A DNA stretch of 64,000 nt from Bagarius yarrelli. Lineage: Eukaryota; Chordata; Actinopteri; Siluriformes; Sisoridae. The position numbers and the translations under genes are program-made. Shown one piece after another: positions 24,361-34,845 of the stretch; the stretch's first letter is position 1, and every line of letters begins with the position of its first letter. The stretch lies in contig VCAZ01000025.1 in assembly GCA_005784505.1 (NCBI GenBank), forward strand, positions 4,052,501-4,116,500. Reading direction: 5' to 3'. The notes beneath the pieces are model-generated. The model was not told where the DNA came from and did not search any database. It was given only the letters and a program-made list of their open reading frames with translations.

Positions 24361-27300
24361 ATGTCAGTTCCAGTGGAGAGTAAAGACAGGTTAGTAGCTC
24401 GCTAGTCTAGTCGCTAATTTAGACTGCATACTGAATTTATTAGCGGCTACATGGCTACTTGGATTAGCATCCATTACTTTGCGTGAACAGTCATAATTGT
24501 ATAGTTTTGTTGTCATACAGTCATATTGTATAAGTTGTACTGTCTAATCATTATATATATATATATGTCACCTGCAGGCTGTGGGGCAGGAGAGAAATTA
24601 CTGAGTGATCATGTGTCCTGCTTAATGTTTTTATTTACATTTACATTTGGAAATAAAGTATTTTTCTTTCTTTTTTTTGGCTTCCAGTGCAGTTTCCAGT
24701 TCCAAATGGCTTGATGCACATTATGATCCAGTTGCCAATTTGTATACTTTTTCTTCATGTATCGGTAAGTTTTATATTTAATTAACTAATCAATCACAGA
24801 ATTGTAGAATTCTTGCAAAGTGGTTTCACTAAATATATAGTAAAACTATCATAATCTAGAGCTAAGTGTGACTGTTTTATATCCTATTTCAGCTCTGGCA
24901 GACTTACATGGAGATGGTGAAAACAAGGTGAGTTTTTGCCCTAAGATGTACTTGTATTTTATTGCATCTTTCATGTTGCTAAACACTAATTAGCTATCAA
25001 TTTGAGTGTACTTGCCATACACACCCATTTGGGTATGCTGTGGTTGAGCGGTCTTATATTTCAGTCTCTTCGGAGGCGTGGGTTCGAATCCCACCGCTGC
25101 CAGTGTCCTTCTTTGGGGGCAGTGTTGGCTCAAATGGTTAAGGTGCTGAGTTGCTGATCTGGAGATCTGGGTTAAAGCCCCACCACCGCCAGCTGTTGAT
25201 ATGAAGACCAGAAACATCTGGGTTCAAGCCCCACCACCGGCAAGCCAACCACTGTTGGGTCCTTGAGCAAGACCATTACCCTTCCTGCTCCAGGGGGGCT
25301 GTATCATAGCTGACCCTGTGCTCTGATCCCAATTTATAACTAAGATGGGATATGCGAAAAAAGAATTTTACTGTGCAGTAAAAAAGTATAAGTGACAAAA
25401 TCAAGGCGTTTACATTTACGTTGACATTCTTGGGTTTTAGTATCTTTAAATAAACTAATTTTAAAAAACCCGATCTCTTAAGAACAACAGACTCCATAGC
25501 AGCTTTCTTGATAAAGAGGGTGTCTGAGTGACACAACTGACAACTACACGGCTTATTTTGTTCTGCAATAGATCATTCGTTTTAAATTGAACAAGTCCAG
25601 ACTGACTATTAAAAATCCAGACTGACTATTAAAAATCCAGACTGACTATTAAAAATATAATCCACCTGTTTCCCAGAAATCCTGTAGAACCCAACCAATC
25701 AGAGTGAACTTCGAAATTTCCTGTTTTTTGTGCCGTATCCATTAGAGGTTAAGGTTTGTGGGTGTGGTAGGCATGATGTCTGATGTCTTTTTGGAATAAT
25801 TTTACAGAAAGGTTTTGAGCAGGACAGGTTACTGAGAACAATACATCTGCACATTGCTTCATGTTATCCAATCATTTACTTATGTATAAAATTGTGTCTA
25901 CATCAGACATTAGACTGAAGGCAAATGTGATATCTGTGACTTTTACACTGGCCATGGCACATGTATTGTGAAGCTTTACTGATTTCAAGTTTAACATTTG
26001 TCACATTTACTGCACACATGCTTTTAAAAATTCCATGTAATGTTTGTGTGTTTGTTTGTGTGGATGCATAATAGTTGGTGGTAGGTGATCTGGGTACAGG
26101 AGCAAGCAACATGAAATTGAAGGTGTATCAAGGCACTGGGTTGCTCAGTGAGAACACCCTGCTGGACTTGCCCACCGGTCTGGTGTCGTTCCTCATGGAC
26201 CAACATGAGCCTCGCACCCCGGCCATCGCCGTGGCCTCAGGCCCTTTTATCTACATCTACAAGAACCTAAGGCCATACTTCAAGTTCACTCTACCCACTC
26301 TGGAGGTCAACCCTCTGGAGCAGGATGTTTGGAATCAGGCTAGAGGGGTAAGCAAGGCTTCCAGTTAAAAAATTAAAAATTCAGTTAATTGATGAAGTAG
26401 ATAGAAATTTGCCTGGGCTGAACCCTAAGTAATGAAGATTTTTCTTCAAATTAAAAATAATCTGACAATTTTGAAAAAATAGTATTTTTTCAGTGAGATT
26501 TATGCTTTATTATGAATATGACTTTATTTCAGGGTTATAATTTTTATACACTAACTAAGTAAAGACAAAAGACCACCTGACCACCACATTATGTTTTTGT
26601 CTACATTCTATCCAAGAATTAGTCTCCTCGCTTTTACTTCTATACTAACATCCACACTTCTGGAAAGGGCCTTTAAAGCATATTTGAGAATTTACTTATT
26701 CAGCTACCATGTTAGTAAATGCATGTGCTAATATCTGGTGAGAAGGTCTGGGGTGCATTGGGCATTCCTGTTTATCCCAAAGCAGTTTAGGAGCATTGTG
26801 CGTTGCTGAAACAGTGGTTGGATTCATGCTACAACATTCATTCTAGACAATGTTGTGCTTGCATTATAGCGGCAACAGTTTTGGGGAAGAAACAAATATG
26901 TAGGTGTGCTAGAAGAGGGTCTGCAAAACCTTTGGCCATGTAGTGGAGAGCAGGAGATTTTGCAATTTTTTTTTAATTGATTAAAAAATAACTCATGTTG
27001 TCTTGTCTCCCAAGGACATGATCGATCCGATGACACTTAAAGAAATGTTAGAAGGATTAAGGCAAGTTGCATAACTGTTCAGCTTTGCATATTGTCATGT
27101 AATTGCTCAATATAATGCATTTTTCTTTCTGTTTATCAGAGATAAAGCTGACATCCCATTATCAGTCAGATCATTACGGTAATGTTGCATAAAATCATTA
27201 TTGCACAAAATTGTACTGTTTTTAATCAGTATTTCGAAATTCTGCTTTCATATTGCATTATGTTTTAGGTTCCTCATGCTTGAACCACAGGAAATGGAGC

Positions 27301-29134
27301 CTTTTGTTAATCTTTACAAAGAGCAGCCTATACGCAGACAGGTGACCCCTCACCTCGGTGCCATTTTCCACAAGTTGATCTGATTCTTTAGGGTCTTAAT
27401 AAAATGCCTAGATTATATTTTTATTAAATTTTTAATCTGTAGTGTAAAAACACCACAAATTTTACCTTAAACAGCTCCGTTTAGGTTGAATCAATATCAA
27501 AATGATGAATAAGGAAACAGCCTATCTGACTGTACGCACCTTTGAAATAATTTCTTTGTCTCCTTTTAGACGATCATTACATGCATAGGGACACTGAAGA
27601 AGAACATGGCGGATGACGATGCGGTCAGCTGTCTGGTTATCGGCACAGAAAGTCAAGATGTTTATATTTTAGACCCGGAAGCCTTTACCATTCTGTCAAA
27701 GGTCAGTAGATCATTTTTATTACACCATTGTTTCCACCGTGTGGGTGGAATTTAATGATCTTTGTTTCTGCAGATGTCCCTTCCCAGTGTCCCTACACTC
27801 ATGGATGTGACCGGTCAGTTTGATGTGGAGTTCAGAATCATTGTAGCCTGTCGCAATGGGAACATCTATGTACTGCGCAGGTATGTGAGCATGTTACTGT
27901 GATGAGCAGCATTAAAGACTAAAACATTTTGCTTAATCACATCCTCCATTGGACATGATTTTATTATAGGGACTTGCAAAAGCCTAAATACTCCATTGAG
28001 CTGTCTTCTCACCCTGTCGGGCTGGTCAGGATGGGAAAGAATGTGGTGGTGGGATGTGCTCAGGAGACTATGCAGAGTTTCACTCAAAAGGTCTCACTAC
28101 ATTAATAGCTTAATACAATAACTTAACACAAACACTACAGCTTTTTATTACAATGTTAAGAGCTTTAATTGTCAATATTGTGCTACTAGCGTACAACTAT
28201 GCCAACAATCTAAGTTTTTATCAAAGGGGAAAAAGCTGTGGACGACTTACCTGCCTGCTCCAGTCACCACTATGGCACTTTTGGACTTACCCACACGGGG
28301 ATTCCAGGCAATACTGGTGGCTCTGGCCAACTGTGAGGTTCATGTGTACCGGGACAAGAACCTAGTCAGCACAATCCAAACACCGGTAAAATACATAGGA
28401 ATATTGAGAATGCTAAAAAAAAAACTTACATTAAAGCTAAAGCTTTTAAAATAGCTTTGTAAAAAAAAAATATTCTAGCTAATTAGCAATCCCATAAAAA
28501 AATTGTTCAGGATCTACTGTATATTACTGAATTATCCGCAACATTTCTTGCTTTAGACAGTTTTTGCCACTTTTCTTTTTTAGTAAACCGATCCACCTTT
28601 AATGTATTTCGTCTTTCTGTTACAGGATGTAGTGACAAGCATTTGTTTTGGTCGCTACGGGCGGGAAGACGGCACACTAATCATGACCACCAAAGGTACC
28701 TGCACTGCAAAAACTAAGAATTCACACAAAAATTGTAGGATGTAAAGGAAAAAAAGAACAATGGGTGTCCTGTGGAAGAAAAAAGGAACCAAGGTTGATG
28801 TGATTTTAATAACAGTAGTTTATTGTTTTCTATATTACAGTGATATCCCAACCATCCAAAATGTATTTATTTAAATCTGATGAAAATTTGGTGACTTGGT
28901 ATCGGTATATATAAATTTAACTTTATTTACTGCTTTGAATTCATTTTTATTTTGTCCAGGTGGTGGTCTGATCATTAAGATCCTAAAGAGGACAGCCGTG
29001 TTTGATGACAGGGACTCCATCTCTGGTCCCCCAATAGCTCAGAGCATTCGACTAAACGTGCCCAAGAAAACCAAGCTTTATGTGGACCAGACAATGAGAG
29101 AAAGAGAGAATGCAGTGGGTATGTACAGCCTCCT

Positions 29135-29170
<36 letters not shown>

Positions 29171-31456
29171 TCACATAAATATCAAAAACAGCTAAATGAA
29201 GAGTTTTATCGTAAAAGTTAATGTGATCTGGGAAAACCTGTCGGATGTCGCATGCTGGGACTTTTTCAGAAATATAGAAAAAAGATCTAATGGCTTTCAT
29301 TACATTTTTATTCTATAACAACTTGTCTGATGATTCCTATTATTTTTGTTACAAACAAGGTTTAAAAAAAATTAGCTTTGAGGTTATCGAAACGGGTAAA
29401 ATTTTATCATGTGGTTTTCCCAGATTATATTACAAATGTCTGAAATGATATTGTCTTTATTTTGGTGTTTAGCTATGCACAGAGCTTTCCAAATGGACCT
29501 TAGCAGGCTGCGGCTAGCTGCAGCCAGAGCCTACGTCAAAGCCCTGGAGTCCAGCCTCGCCCCCATGTCAGCAAGCCTGACAGAACCTCTAAAGATGAAT
29601 GCAGTCGTAAGTGTTAACATGTTTATAGTGGTCGTTTTTTAGTTATGAATTGAAGTCCTCATTATTTACACCTGAGGATATTCAACACAATTTTAATTGT
29701 GTAAAAAGCGTTTTAATTTGCTAGAGAAGGAATTACATACAAAGAAATCCAAATAATTATAAAATTTGTGACCTCACTGGACAAATGAAATGTCATGCTG
29801 ACAAAAGGTTCTTACGAAAATGAACCATGGTTTGCTATAATATTTGTGAGCTGAGCTGATAAAAATGGTAACCACTGAAAAAAAACAGTTTTACAGTATT
29901 TACTATAATGCAATGATAGGGTTATTTTTAGGGTTAGGGTTATTATATCATAAGGGAAACTGCATGAAATCTACATGTTGTGGTTTTACAACATGTCTGT
30001 TTTCCCCTATTACTACATACAGGCATGCGCACACACACACACAGTTTCTACAATTTTTCAAAGCTGGTATGCAACAGTAAATTGTACCATTTAGGTCCCT
30101 AAGCTAAATTTTATTTTGGGGCCCTGCGGTGCCATTAATATGACTAATTATTGTCAGTCCTTGATTATTTGCACACTATAAAGCTAACATACCCGTTATC
30201 AATTTTATTTGTTGTAGCTATGTTGCTTATATCAAACTGATGTTTTTACAATTCCATGCTTCCTGCTTTCTGTTAACATAATATTGCATTGTTGTAATTT
30301 TTGTTTTTTCGAAATTAGGTTCAAGGTTTAGGCCCGTCCTTTAAACTCACTCTGAACATTCAGAACACAGCAGCATGTCGCCCGGTTATGAACCTGGCCA
30401 TCAGTTTCCTGTATGATGAGAACTTGTACAGTATGAAGACATCCTTCTTTAAGGTGTGCTTCATTTTTTATTACTCACATTACTTTCATTGCTGTTAATT
30501 TAGTTGAATGAGTAATGCAAGGCAAGTTTATTGAGCTAGCATTTTTCATACACAGTGTTATTCAAAAGGCTTTACATAAAAAATAATCACAACAGTAAAA
30601 ACATAGAACAAAAAAATAGATTTAAAAATGATAAATCAGTTAAAACTGAGTAAAAACCGACGCACAGTGCTCGTTCAGGAAATGCAGTATTATCAGATGT
30701 GTTTTGACTCTGGATTTAAATATGGATGCTGATTTAGCACATCTGATCTCTTCTGGAAGCTGATTTCAACTGCAGGCTGCGTTATAGCTAAAAGCAGATT
30801 CCTCTTGTTTTAGAGTAAAACTTTCAACCTAATGGATGAAGATGGCAGAGCCTTTTTTTTCCAAAGAAAACAATACATATCCCTGAATATAATACATAGA
30901 GATGTCTGTGTATTACGTACATACTGTTAATTAGAGCATGTATTGACTATTATTTACCTAAAATCATCTGTTTATATCGATTTGAATCATAATACTTTCT
31001 CAACTACTGCATGGCTAATTGAGTTAAATGTTGATTGAGCATTTTGGACTTCCGTTTGTAACTCTGTCTCTACACGACTCTCACGGTCTCTAACTGATCG
31101 TAATAATCTGAGTGGCCTGTTTGGTTTATATTCAGGTCATTGAGTGATTTATAAGTGAGTGAGTATAAATTGCATTATGTCTTGTTTGTGCGGTATGTAG
31201 GTCCCCCTGCTGGTTCCAGGGCTGAACTACCCCATTGATACTTTTGTGGAGTGTTTAAGTGATAAAGGGATTTCGGACATCATTAAAGTAAGCAAAATTT
31301 TTGTATTTTAAATTCTAATAAATTAAGTATACATCCGTTTTAAAATGCTGACCTCTTTATTTGCTGTAGGTGTTTGTGCTGAGAGAAGGGAAAAGCTCGC
31401 CACTCCTCACTGCACACATTAACATGCCTGTAAGCGAAGGCCTGGCGCTCAACTAG
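24361..31456 (+). CDS. bbs1: Bardet-Biedl syndrome 1 protein (BBSome subunit), 17 exons
   Basis: BBSome core subunit that moves membrane proteins into and out of cilia; its beta-propeller contacts the small GTPase ARL6/BBS3. Exons: 24361-24389, 24688-24764, 24893-24927, 26075-26347, 27015-27061, 27140-27178, 27269-27341, 27570-27701, 27774-27880, 27970-28090, 28227-28385, 28626-28695, 28960-29118, 29473-29606, 30319-30453, 31201-31287, 31370-31456. They sum to 1764 nt, giving 587 aa; human BBS1 is 593. Conserved blocks are SKWLDAHYDP and ADLHGDGE (N-terminal propeller), QHEPRTPA, YKNLRPYFKF, DPEAFTIL, CRNGNIYVLRRD, FGRYGRED, GGGLIIKILKRTAVF, KLYVDQTMRERE, AMHRAFQ and VPLLVPGLNYP. Nothing is broken. 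Intron 5 (27062-27139) starts with GC instead of GT. Exon 1 sits right after the X-box promoter. It converges with capn1. Confidence 0.96.
25032..25102 (+). pseudogene. tRNA-Leu-like pseudogene or SINE head lacking the anticodon arm
   Basis: The 3' part, 'cagtctcttcggaggcgtg' followed by 'ggttcgaatcccaccgctgc' and 'ca', is nearly identical to a vertebrate cytoplasmic tRNA-Leu variable arm, T arm and acceptor end. The D-arm 'tggttgagcggtct' is also kept. The anticodon arm is missing, replaced by about 7 bases ('tatattt'), so it cannot be a working tRNA. It runs straight into SINE-like sequence, so it may be the head of a tRNA-Leu-derived SINE. It lies in bbs1 intron 3. Confidence 0.7.
25110..25390 (+). 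mobile_element. SINE cluster with tRNA-like heads and 'gctgtatcatagctgac' tail
   Basis: Two tRNA-like head pieces ('ggctcaaatggttaaggtgc' with 'gggttaaagcccc', and 'gggttcaagccccaccacc') precede the tail 'gctgtatcatagctgaccct' and 'gggatatgcgaaaaaagaat'. The same tail type occurs at 22440-22575. It lies in bbs1 intron 3. Confidence 0.7.
25596..25655. repeat. three perfect 20-bp tandem repeats
   Basis: The unit 'tccagactgactattaaaaa' occurs three times with no change, a recent minisatellite-like expansion in bbs1 intron 3. Confidence 0.95.
26565..26945 (+). mobile_element. DNA-transposon remnant of the 'cctttggccatgtagtg' family
   Basis: Starts 'agaccacctgaccaccacat'. Internal blocks are 'tctggaaagggcctttaaag', 'gtctggggtgca', 'atcccaaagcag' and 'ggcaacagttttggggaag', and it ends 'aaacctttggccatgtagtg'. 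It lies in bbs1 intron 4. Confidence 0.65.
29139..29170. repeat. (AC)n microsatellite
   Basis: Perfect CA run 20 bases after the bbs1 exon 13 donor. Confidence 0.95.
30505..30850 (+). repeat. dispersed repeat ('gcaaggcaagtttattgagc')
   Basis: Contains 'gcaaggcaagtttattgagc', 'catttttcatacacagtg' and 'aaaggctttacataaaa', followed by A-rich sequence, a repeat type frequent in fish genomes. It lies in bbs1 intron 15. Confidence 0.55.
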
Positions 31457-31744
31457 GAGGCCGGGACATGATGAACACTGTGTGCACTAGTGCTGAATGT
31501 GATTGTGACCGTGTCTGTGTAGAGGCAGGGATTAGCCATTATACCACAGACACTGACGAGCCAATCACTGCAGGGGATCCCAGACGCCTGTGCTGGCTGT
31601 AGCTGTTTAATCTGACGGAGGAGTTTGGACGTGAGTGCTACAGTCACCGGTGTTTTATTGTAAAATTCTGCGTTGATTACGTATGTGTGTGTTTTCTAAT
31701 AGTTTTTGAGATACAATATTGTAATTAGAATTTTTTTACTAATT

Positions 31745-31985
31745 ATACTCACTGACCACTTTATTAGAAACACTTTTTTGCTTCTGCTTATTTTTAGTCT
31801 ATTTTTCAGTTTTCTGTTTCTGATTCTGGCTGAAAAAGTGGAACCCAATTTCATCTATCTAGTGCCTAAGAAATTTTGACAATTCTTTCAATCCAGATTC
31901 TCTGCTCAGCCAATCATGTGGCGGCAGCGAAATGCATAATCATGATTGGCTGAGCAGATAATTGAATGCATGAGTAGGTGTTCCA
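31745..31985. mobile_element. Tc1/mariner-like transposon remnant
   Basis: The end 'actcactgaccactttatta' resembles the terminal sequence of a common fish DNA transposon, and 'tctgctcagccaatcatgtg' matches my memory of its subterminal region. A second, inverted 'catgattggctgagcaga' at 31942-31959 makes a local palindrome. No transposase remains. Confidence 0.5.
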
Positions 31986-32117
31986 AAAAAGGTAAATTAT
32001 ATATTATTTATTTAAACCCAAAAACTTAATATTGTTGTAGCAGGATTGTAATATTGTTGTTTCTGTTATGTTTGAACAAATGAAACAAATTTTAATTTAC
32101 TATAAGTTAGTTTTAAA

Positions 32118-32265
32118 TGTGTGTGTGTGTGTGTGTGTTTGTCTCAGTTAACTGAAACCCATCAAATGCTGCTCAGTCTGACTTTAGAGAGTTAAAAAAT
32201 TAATCTCTAGAAGCATCATTTGCTGGGTTTCAGTTAACTGACACACACACACACACACACACCTG
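32118..32265. repeat. 148-bp foldback (imperfect palindrome) with GT/AC ends
   Basis: The left arm, (GT)n then 'ctcagttaactgaaaccca' and 'tcaaatgctgct', is the near-perfect reverse complement of the right arm, 'agcatcatttgctggg', 'tttcagttaactgac' and (AC)n. The centre ('tttagagagttaaaaaatta', 'atctctag') is also partly paired. The microsatellites form part of the stem. Confidence 0.85.
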
Positions 32266-32384
32266 GATTTGACTATTGTGTGTGCTGCTGTTTAAAACCT
32301 GTGGAATCATAAATAGATCACTGAAGGGTGGCATAACTTGTACCAACCATGTTAGGTTAGTAAGCTAATTTGGGACAGTCATCA

Positions 32385-32515
32385 TTTTTTTGGCATTTGG
32401 TAGCCACCCTTATCACTCTACAATTTAGCAATATGCATTTATAGTGCAGTTGAAGGTTAAGGGCCTTGCTCAGGGGCCTGGTTAGAAATCCAACACTAAG
32501 CAACCACCTTCCCTC
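32385..32515 (-). mobile_element. SINE fragment, minus orientation
   Basis: 'tttggcatttggtagccacc', 'gaaggttaagggccttgctc' and 'aggggcctgg' are the SINE body and tail in reverse. The head is degraded. Confidence 0.7.
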
Positions 32516-32810
32516 TGAATTAGCATTCTTTACTAAATCATTCCGGTGTTGCTTTAGACATTAGAAAATAAAGAAAAACAAACAGCTTATTTTAATTAAA
32601 TTATTTAGAGAAATAGTTGCTGTCTAGTAAAGGACCAAATCTGCATTGTAACCTTAAAAAAATGCTTGATTAGTTAAAAAATAAATGCAGATTAGTCTGG
32701 AGTTTCACAGAGGTTGAGGTTAAGGCAGCACAGTGCAAAATTATTCATATTACAGGCAGCAGATCATTTCTATAACCGCAATTTAAATTCAGTGAAGCAG
32801 AAAACCAATT

Positions 32811-34777
32811 TTATGTAAACATGGTGAGGGAGATCCACTGAAAGAAGAGAGAAATAGAAAATATATAAGAGTCATGTGATCATTTAACGCAACTGTAGCC
32901 TAACTTAATGAGGTAACAAACCTGGAAGAAACTGAAGGACACCGTTCCGCCTCCCTCCGTGTCCATGGATTTAAATATTTCTGTTGGGAGAATATAGAGA
33001 CAAATAACAATCAATACACATCCAAGACATGACGTATACAGTAGAAATAATTCCATCAACAAGTTATAGAAACAGCATGGATACGGGTTGACATATGAAC
33101 ACTATTAGAACATATTTTAGATGCTACTTGTTTCATTGCTTCCCTTTTGAATACAAATTAAAAACCATGGAAAAGAAACAAACGTTTCATTTCATTTGAC
33201 TTTTAATTCAATGGAACGACGAACACTAAACGATCCACCTGAGATGTTTTGCCTCGGTGAGGGTCTGGTCTTCATTCTTTAGACTTACTGTAGCTTTTAA
33301 ATTTTAAATTGTTTTTAAATAAATAAATAAATAAATAATAGTTTATTGTTTTTTTAGCAATTTAATTGTAGGATATTTTTTGCAGCTTTCTAGCTTAGAT
33401 CTTATTGATTGTGAGGCGTTTATTTATTTAGTAGCATTTATATTTTACATATACATTTCTGGCATTTGGTAGACTCCCTTATCTGGAGCAACTTTTATTT
33501 ATCTCTTATATCCAAAGGAGCAGTTAAGAGCCTTGCTCAAGGGCCCAGCAGTGGCAGATTGGTGGTGCTGAGAATTAAACCCAAAATGAGCAGGCCAACA
33601 TGTTAATGCACATAATTAAGCTCATTCTGTCTTTTGTTTTAGTGGGAGCCGTAGCACAGTGGTGTTGGACTGCTAACTAGGAGGTCGTGGGTTTGATTCC
33701 TAGCACCACCTTCGCTGGGCCCCCAATTGCTCAGTTGTATAAATGCGATAAAAATGTAGGTTTTTGGATAAAGGTGTCTGTTAAATGCCAGAAATGTAAA
33801 TATTAACTGCTAAGCTACCACTTTCTTCCTCGTGGATACTTGTATGCTATAGCTTTAAAGAGTACATTTTCTCAGAAGCAATGATGAAAAAACAGCTGTT
33901 ATATCAACAGTCCACAACACTGGATGTATCTACAAATAGATAAAAATATAATGCCAAATTGCTCTCATGCTTCAGGAAATGTTTTAAAGGATATTTGGGG
34001 TAGGAACAGCATCACACTGTTCCATCACTGATCAGTATGTGTAAGTTTAATTCTATACTCAATACATTCATCATTTCTGAGGTTAAACACTCACTAAACA
34101 TGCTCTCCAGGCGGATCAGACAAGTCACAAAGCTGTCGAAGTCCACATTCATGTCCGGTTTGGCATAGCGCAAGATAATTAACTGGAAAATGTGGTTGGT
34201 CAGCTTGAAACCTGACAAATAAAACAGATGTTAAACAGCTTAATTTTATAATCATTGAATTTAAAAATAAATATAATGGAAATCTGTATAATAAAGAGTT
34301 TATACTGGACCTGCAGACTCCAAAGCCAAACGCATTTCATAGGAGTTCATAGTGCCGGATTTGTCCAAGTCAAATTCTCTAAACACAGCCTGATAATGAA
34401 TCATATATAAAAGAGATTTAATAGGTGCTTGTTTGGTGTGAGGTGTAAAATATATATAATAAATAAAGATTCCTTACAAGATATCTTTTAATCTTCTCCC
34501 AAAGCACATGAAAATCTATTAAGCCCAACTTTCCTTGGCCAGTTGTCTGAACAGGCCATGTCAAGGCTATTTGTAGAACATATACAGATATGCGTAAAAG
34601 AGGGGTAAAAGGATACATCCAGAAGATGAATCATGCTTCTGCAGGCCTCCTTCTCAAAGCCGCTCGTTTTTAAGTCCTTATCTATGAACAAATGAAGAAA
34701 CTACTCAGATATTTCCTCCCAATTCAAATATTAATCTCATAAGTATTTCCTGAAATTAAACTAACCCTGTATTTTCA

Positions 34778-34845
<68 letters not shown>

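Larger units (their letters stand above)
31457..32810. other. intergenic space between convergent bbs1 and capn1
   Basis: Both genes end into this 1.35 kb. It contains a transposon remnant, a large foldback and a SINE fragment (listed separately) and no further coding sequence that I can recognise. Confidence 0.6.

Noticed and set aside
25596..25655. CRISPR-like regular repeats
   Set aside because: Three contiguous 20-bp units without spacers in a vertebrate intron; it is a minisatellite.
27062..27070. Ordinary GT donor at 'aag|gttgca' for bbs1 exon 5
   Set aside because: Its use gives a stop right after the junction; the GC donor keeps the conserved LRDKAD reading.
30319..31456. Possible separate gene at the 3' end of bbs1
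   Set aside because: The exons continue BBS1 in frame (VQGLGPSFKLTL to SEGLALN) and complete the expected length.
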